Shown here in pieces: positions 29,939 to 31,161 of a DNA stretch of 31,161 nucleotides (position 1 is its first letter; each line of letters opens with the position of its first letter). A program made the position numbers and the translations under genes. The notes beneath the pieces were generated by a model. The model saw only the letters and a program-made list of their open reading frames with translations, was not told the DNA's origin and searched no databases. Source of the DNA: a virus; IMG/VR virus record IMGVR_UViG_3300030090_006274, positions 1 to 31,161 of that record; one strand, given 5' to 3'.

Positions 29939-30097
29939 ATGACAAAAGCACAAATAGAAGAACTAATAATTAACGATAATTTATATTTATTAAAATCAAA
30001 AAATGAAAGTAAATTTTTTTATAATATAAAAAGAATAAAATTAATCATTAAGCATAATTTAACATTAAAACAATATGAAAAAAGAAAGCCCCTATAA
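29939..30097 (+). CDS. Small early protein, unknown (52 aa)
   Basis: A frame with a good leader, starting MTKAQIEELIINDNLYLL and continuing as a helical, lysine-rich protein that ends R-K-P-L. No family is recognised. It overlaps the next gene by 23 bases in another frame. Confidence 0.55.
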   Translation: MTKAQIEELIINDNLYLLKSKNESKFFYNIKRIKLIIKHNLTLKQYEKRKPL

Positions 30098-30227
30098 ACC
30101 AATACAAATAAAAAAAGAAATTCACAAGGAGCTTAAAAAAATAGCGTTTGATGAGGAAATTACTATCATTGAGTTGATTACAAAACTACTAAAACACTAC
30201 AAAGCAACAACTTTAAATAAAAAATAA
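30075..30227 (+). CDS. Ribbon-helix-helix (Arc/CopG-type) regulator (50 aa)
   Basis: The strand Y-K-P-I-Q-I-K-K, a first helix E-I-H-K-E-L-K-K-I-A-F and a second helix I-T-I-I-E-L-I-T-K-L-L-K-H-Y form a minimal RHH fold (residues about 7-42). Such proteins bind operators as dimers through the N-terminal strand. It is a good candidate for the repressor of early or late promoters, including the promoter at 29167. The end of the gene contains the leader of the following gene. Confidence 0.75.
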   Translation: MKKESPYKPIQIKKEIHKELKKIAFDEEITIIELITKLLKHYKATTLNKK

Positions 30228-30228
30228 A
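30195..30228 (+). repeat. CA-rich leader repeat, copy 3
   Basis: CACTACAAAGCAACAACTTT followed by AAATAAAAAATAAA precedes the ATG at 30229. This copy lies inside the last codons of the RHH gene, so coding and leader functions share the same bases. Confidence 0.55.
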
Positions 30229-30558
30229 ATGAAAGATTTAAATTTCTCAAAACTACTACAAATAGGCAACCAAGCGAAAAAACTAAGGGAGCAAATGATA
30301 GAGAAAGACGCAAAATTCTCTTTAATGCCATTAAATTATTTTATAAAACTTAACTACAACTTAGGCAATCAAAAACTTAACACTTTCAAAAAATGGAAAA
30401 ATCAAGGTTTCAAAGTTAAAAAAGGTGAAAAAGGTTATCTTTTTTTCTCTGCTCCTAAGCAAGTAAAAGTAAAAACTAAGGCAGAAGAAGAAGCAACTTA
30501 CAGCCGTTTTATGAAATGTTATTTATTTGCAGAAAGTCAGGTTGAAAAAATGGCATAA
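30229..30558 (+). CDS. ArdC-type N-terminal domain protein, possible antirestriction factor
   Basis: The sequence L-N-T-F-K-K-W-K-N-Q-G-F-K-V-K-K-G-E-K-G (50-69), then Y-L-F-F-S-A-P and C-Y-L-F-A-E-S-Q-V-E-K-M near 97-108, matches the ArdC N-terminal single-strand-DNA-binding domain (W-x-x-x-G-x-x-V-x-K-G-E-K-G, then x-x-F-x-x-x-Q-x). The metalloprotease half of full ArdC is missing, so this is the domain alone (109 residues). ArdC protects incoming DNA from host restriction. Expression from the first operon after entry would suit that job, which remains inference. Confidence 0.7.
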   Translation: MKDLNFSKLLQIGNQAKKLREQMIEKDAKFSLMPLNYFIKLNYNLGNQKLNTFKKWKNQGFKVKKGEKGYLFFSAPKQVKVKTKAEEEATYSRFMKCYLFAESQVEKMA

Positions 30559-30572
30559 GTTAAAACCACCAA

Positions 30573-30612
30573 TAAACACCACAAAACAACAAATTTTAAA
30601 CTAAATAAAAAA
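30573..30612 (+). repeat. CA-rich leader repeat, copy 4
   Basis: AAACACCACAAAACAACAAA followed by TTTTAAACTAAATAAAAAA precedes the ATG at 30613. It is G-free and shares the ACACCAC block with copies 1 and 2. Confidence 0.6.
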
Positions 30613-30831
30613 ATGACAATAACAGAATACAGAGAAAAAGCAATAACAAAACTTATAAAAAAATATAACGGCTTTTTTGCCTTTAGCATAGAGCAATTTA
30701 ACGAAGCTAAAAAAGAAGGGTTAAAATATGTTTCACGAGGTGCGGGATTGTATCACGAGGCGGGAAAGGTGAAAGAATTTGATAAAGAATATAATGATAT
30801 TTTTAAAAGAAAGCCTAAAAATTTAAACTAA
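30613..30831 (+). CDS. Small early protein with FFAFS-EQF motif (72 aa)
   Basis: The sequence G-F-F-A-F-S-I-E-Q-F-N-E-A (20-32), then K-Y-V-S-R-G-A-G-L-Y-H-E-A, is a pattern I have seen in small conserved phage and plasmid proteins without a known function. It is mixed alpha/beta with a basic tail. It follows the ArdC-like gene, with which such proteins may be linked in host takeover. Its leader is copy 4 of the repeat. Confidence 0.6.
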   Translation: MTITEYREKAITKLIKKYNGFFAFSIEQFNEAKKEGLKYVSRGAGLYHEAGKVKEFDKEYNDIFKRKPKNLN

Positions 30832-30839
30832 AAAAGAAA

Positions 30840-31091
30840 ATGAAAAATTACAAATTTAAAAAATTTGAAAAAACAATGATAACAAGAATAGCGATCGAAA
30901 TGGCAGAGAACAACATTAAGCCAAATCACGAAAATATTAAATCAACATTTAAAAAAATACTAAAAAGAGACAAAGAAACACTAAAAAATAGCGTAGATGT
31001 GGTATATAAACTTTTAACCGCTGATGTATGGTCAAGAGTTAAAAAACAAGAAATAGATAAGAAAGCAAATATTTTAAAAATGGTAAAGTAG
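30840..31091 (+). CDS. Helical lysine-rich early protein (83 aa)
   Basis: An almost purely helical, basic protein (M-I-T-R-I-A-I-E-M-A-E-N-N-I-K at 13-27, K-N-S-V-D-V-V-Y-K-L-L-T at 48-59). No family is recognised. The leader AATTTAAACTAAAAAAGAAA is of the local type. Near its end, T-TTA-AAA forms a slippery heptamer, and the minus-one frame stays open to the window's end. Confidence 0.6.
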   Translation: MKNYKFKKFEKTMITRIAIEMAENNIKPNHENIKSTFKKILKRDKETLKNSVDVVYKLLTADVWSRVKKQEIDKKANILKMVK

Positions 31092-31161
31092 TTATTTTAG
31101 GTAATTATTTTCAAAAAAAGTTAAAAAAATATTTACTTAAAGAGGGAATATCTCAATTTAA
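31061..31161 (+). other. Open frame running off the right edge, start unclear
   Basis: From 31061 to the edge the frame is open (33 codons; K-V-V-I-L-G-N-Y-F near its start) but has no ATG, GTG or TTG at its beginning. It lies in the minus-one frame of the preceding gene, downstream of T-TTA-AAA at 31072-31078. It may be entered by frameshifting, be the result of an indel, or be chance in AT-rich DNA. Confidence 0.25.

Noticed and set aside
1-31161. Window as a complete circular genome
   Set aside because: The two ends do not share a terminal repeat that I can see, joining them gives no convincing start-to-stop gene, and DNA polymerase and helicase genes are missing. It looks like a slice of a larger genome.
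1-31161. tRNA genes, CRISPR arrays, insertion sequences, integrase and attachment sites
   Set aside because: No cloverleaf with intact arms, no regularly spaced repeats, no transposase or integrase motifs were seen on either strand.

Overview
The window is part of a low-GC, double-stranded DNA tailed phage with a T7-like (podovirus) virion. The capsid and tail genes are unmistakable: terminase, head-tail connector portal, scaffold, major capsid protein, tail tubular proteins A and B, three to four internal virion proteins, and a fibre with a T7-type N-terminal domain. The host must be Gram-negative, because the lysis region has an embedded spanin pair with an outer-membrane lipoprotein. Which Gram-negative is unclear. 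Almost no gene has a Shine-Dalgarno site; starts follow A-rich leaders such as ACTTTAAATAAAA, a style common in Bacteroidota. Yet the divergent intergenic region carries an exact sigma70-type promoter (TTGACA, 17 bp, TATAAT), which fits a proteobacterium better. I saw no integrase, RNA polymerase, DNA polymerase, tRNA or CRISPR, so the replication genes probably lie outside the window.

Layout. (1) 1-4446, plus strand: a tightly packed early or middle operon of small genes. It has a stand-alone Fis-type HTH, a DUF4177-like protein, a hotdog thioesterase, SSB, several unknown small proteins, a secreted beta-barrel-like protein, a VRR-NUC nuclease, a 13-residue-repeat protein and a DUF5675 protein. 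(2) 4521-4558: a strong hairpin between convergent operons. (3) 4559-29077, minus strand: one late operon of about 24.5 kb, described here in transcription order from the right. It runs small and large terminase, a small coiled-coil protein, portal, a cargo block of seven small genes (22876-25221) with its own likely promoter, a Bbp19-like protein, scaffold, capsid, a putative decoration protein, tail tubes, internal virion proteins, fibre 1 with its DUF4376-like partner, fibre or spike 2 with its DUF4376-like partner, then the lysis cassette. (4) 29078-29242: divergent promoter region. (5) 29243 to the end, plus strand: a second rightward operon of very small early genes, including a ribbon-helix-helix repressor and an ArdC-like antirestriction domain, each preceded by a repeated G-poor leader.

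How it works together. The rightward operons would act first, for host takeover, antirestriction and DNA metabolism. The long leftward operon would then build the virion and end with lysis. The most unusual items are an enediyne-type (DynE7/CalE7-like) hotdog thioesterase overlapping ssb, a signal-peptide-bearing PD-(D/E)XK-like protein in the portal-scaffold cargo block, the repeated CA-rich leaders, and a G-rich island beside a TTGACA promoter downstream of portal. All function calls rest on reading motifs by eye; no database search was run.
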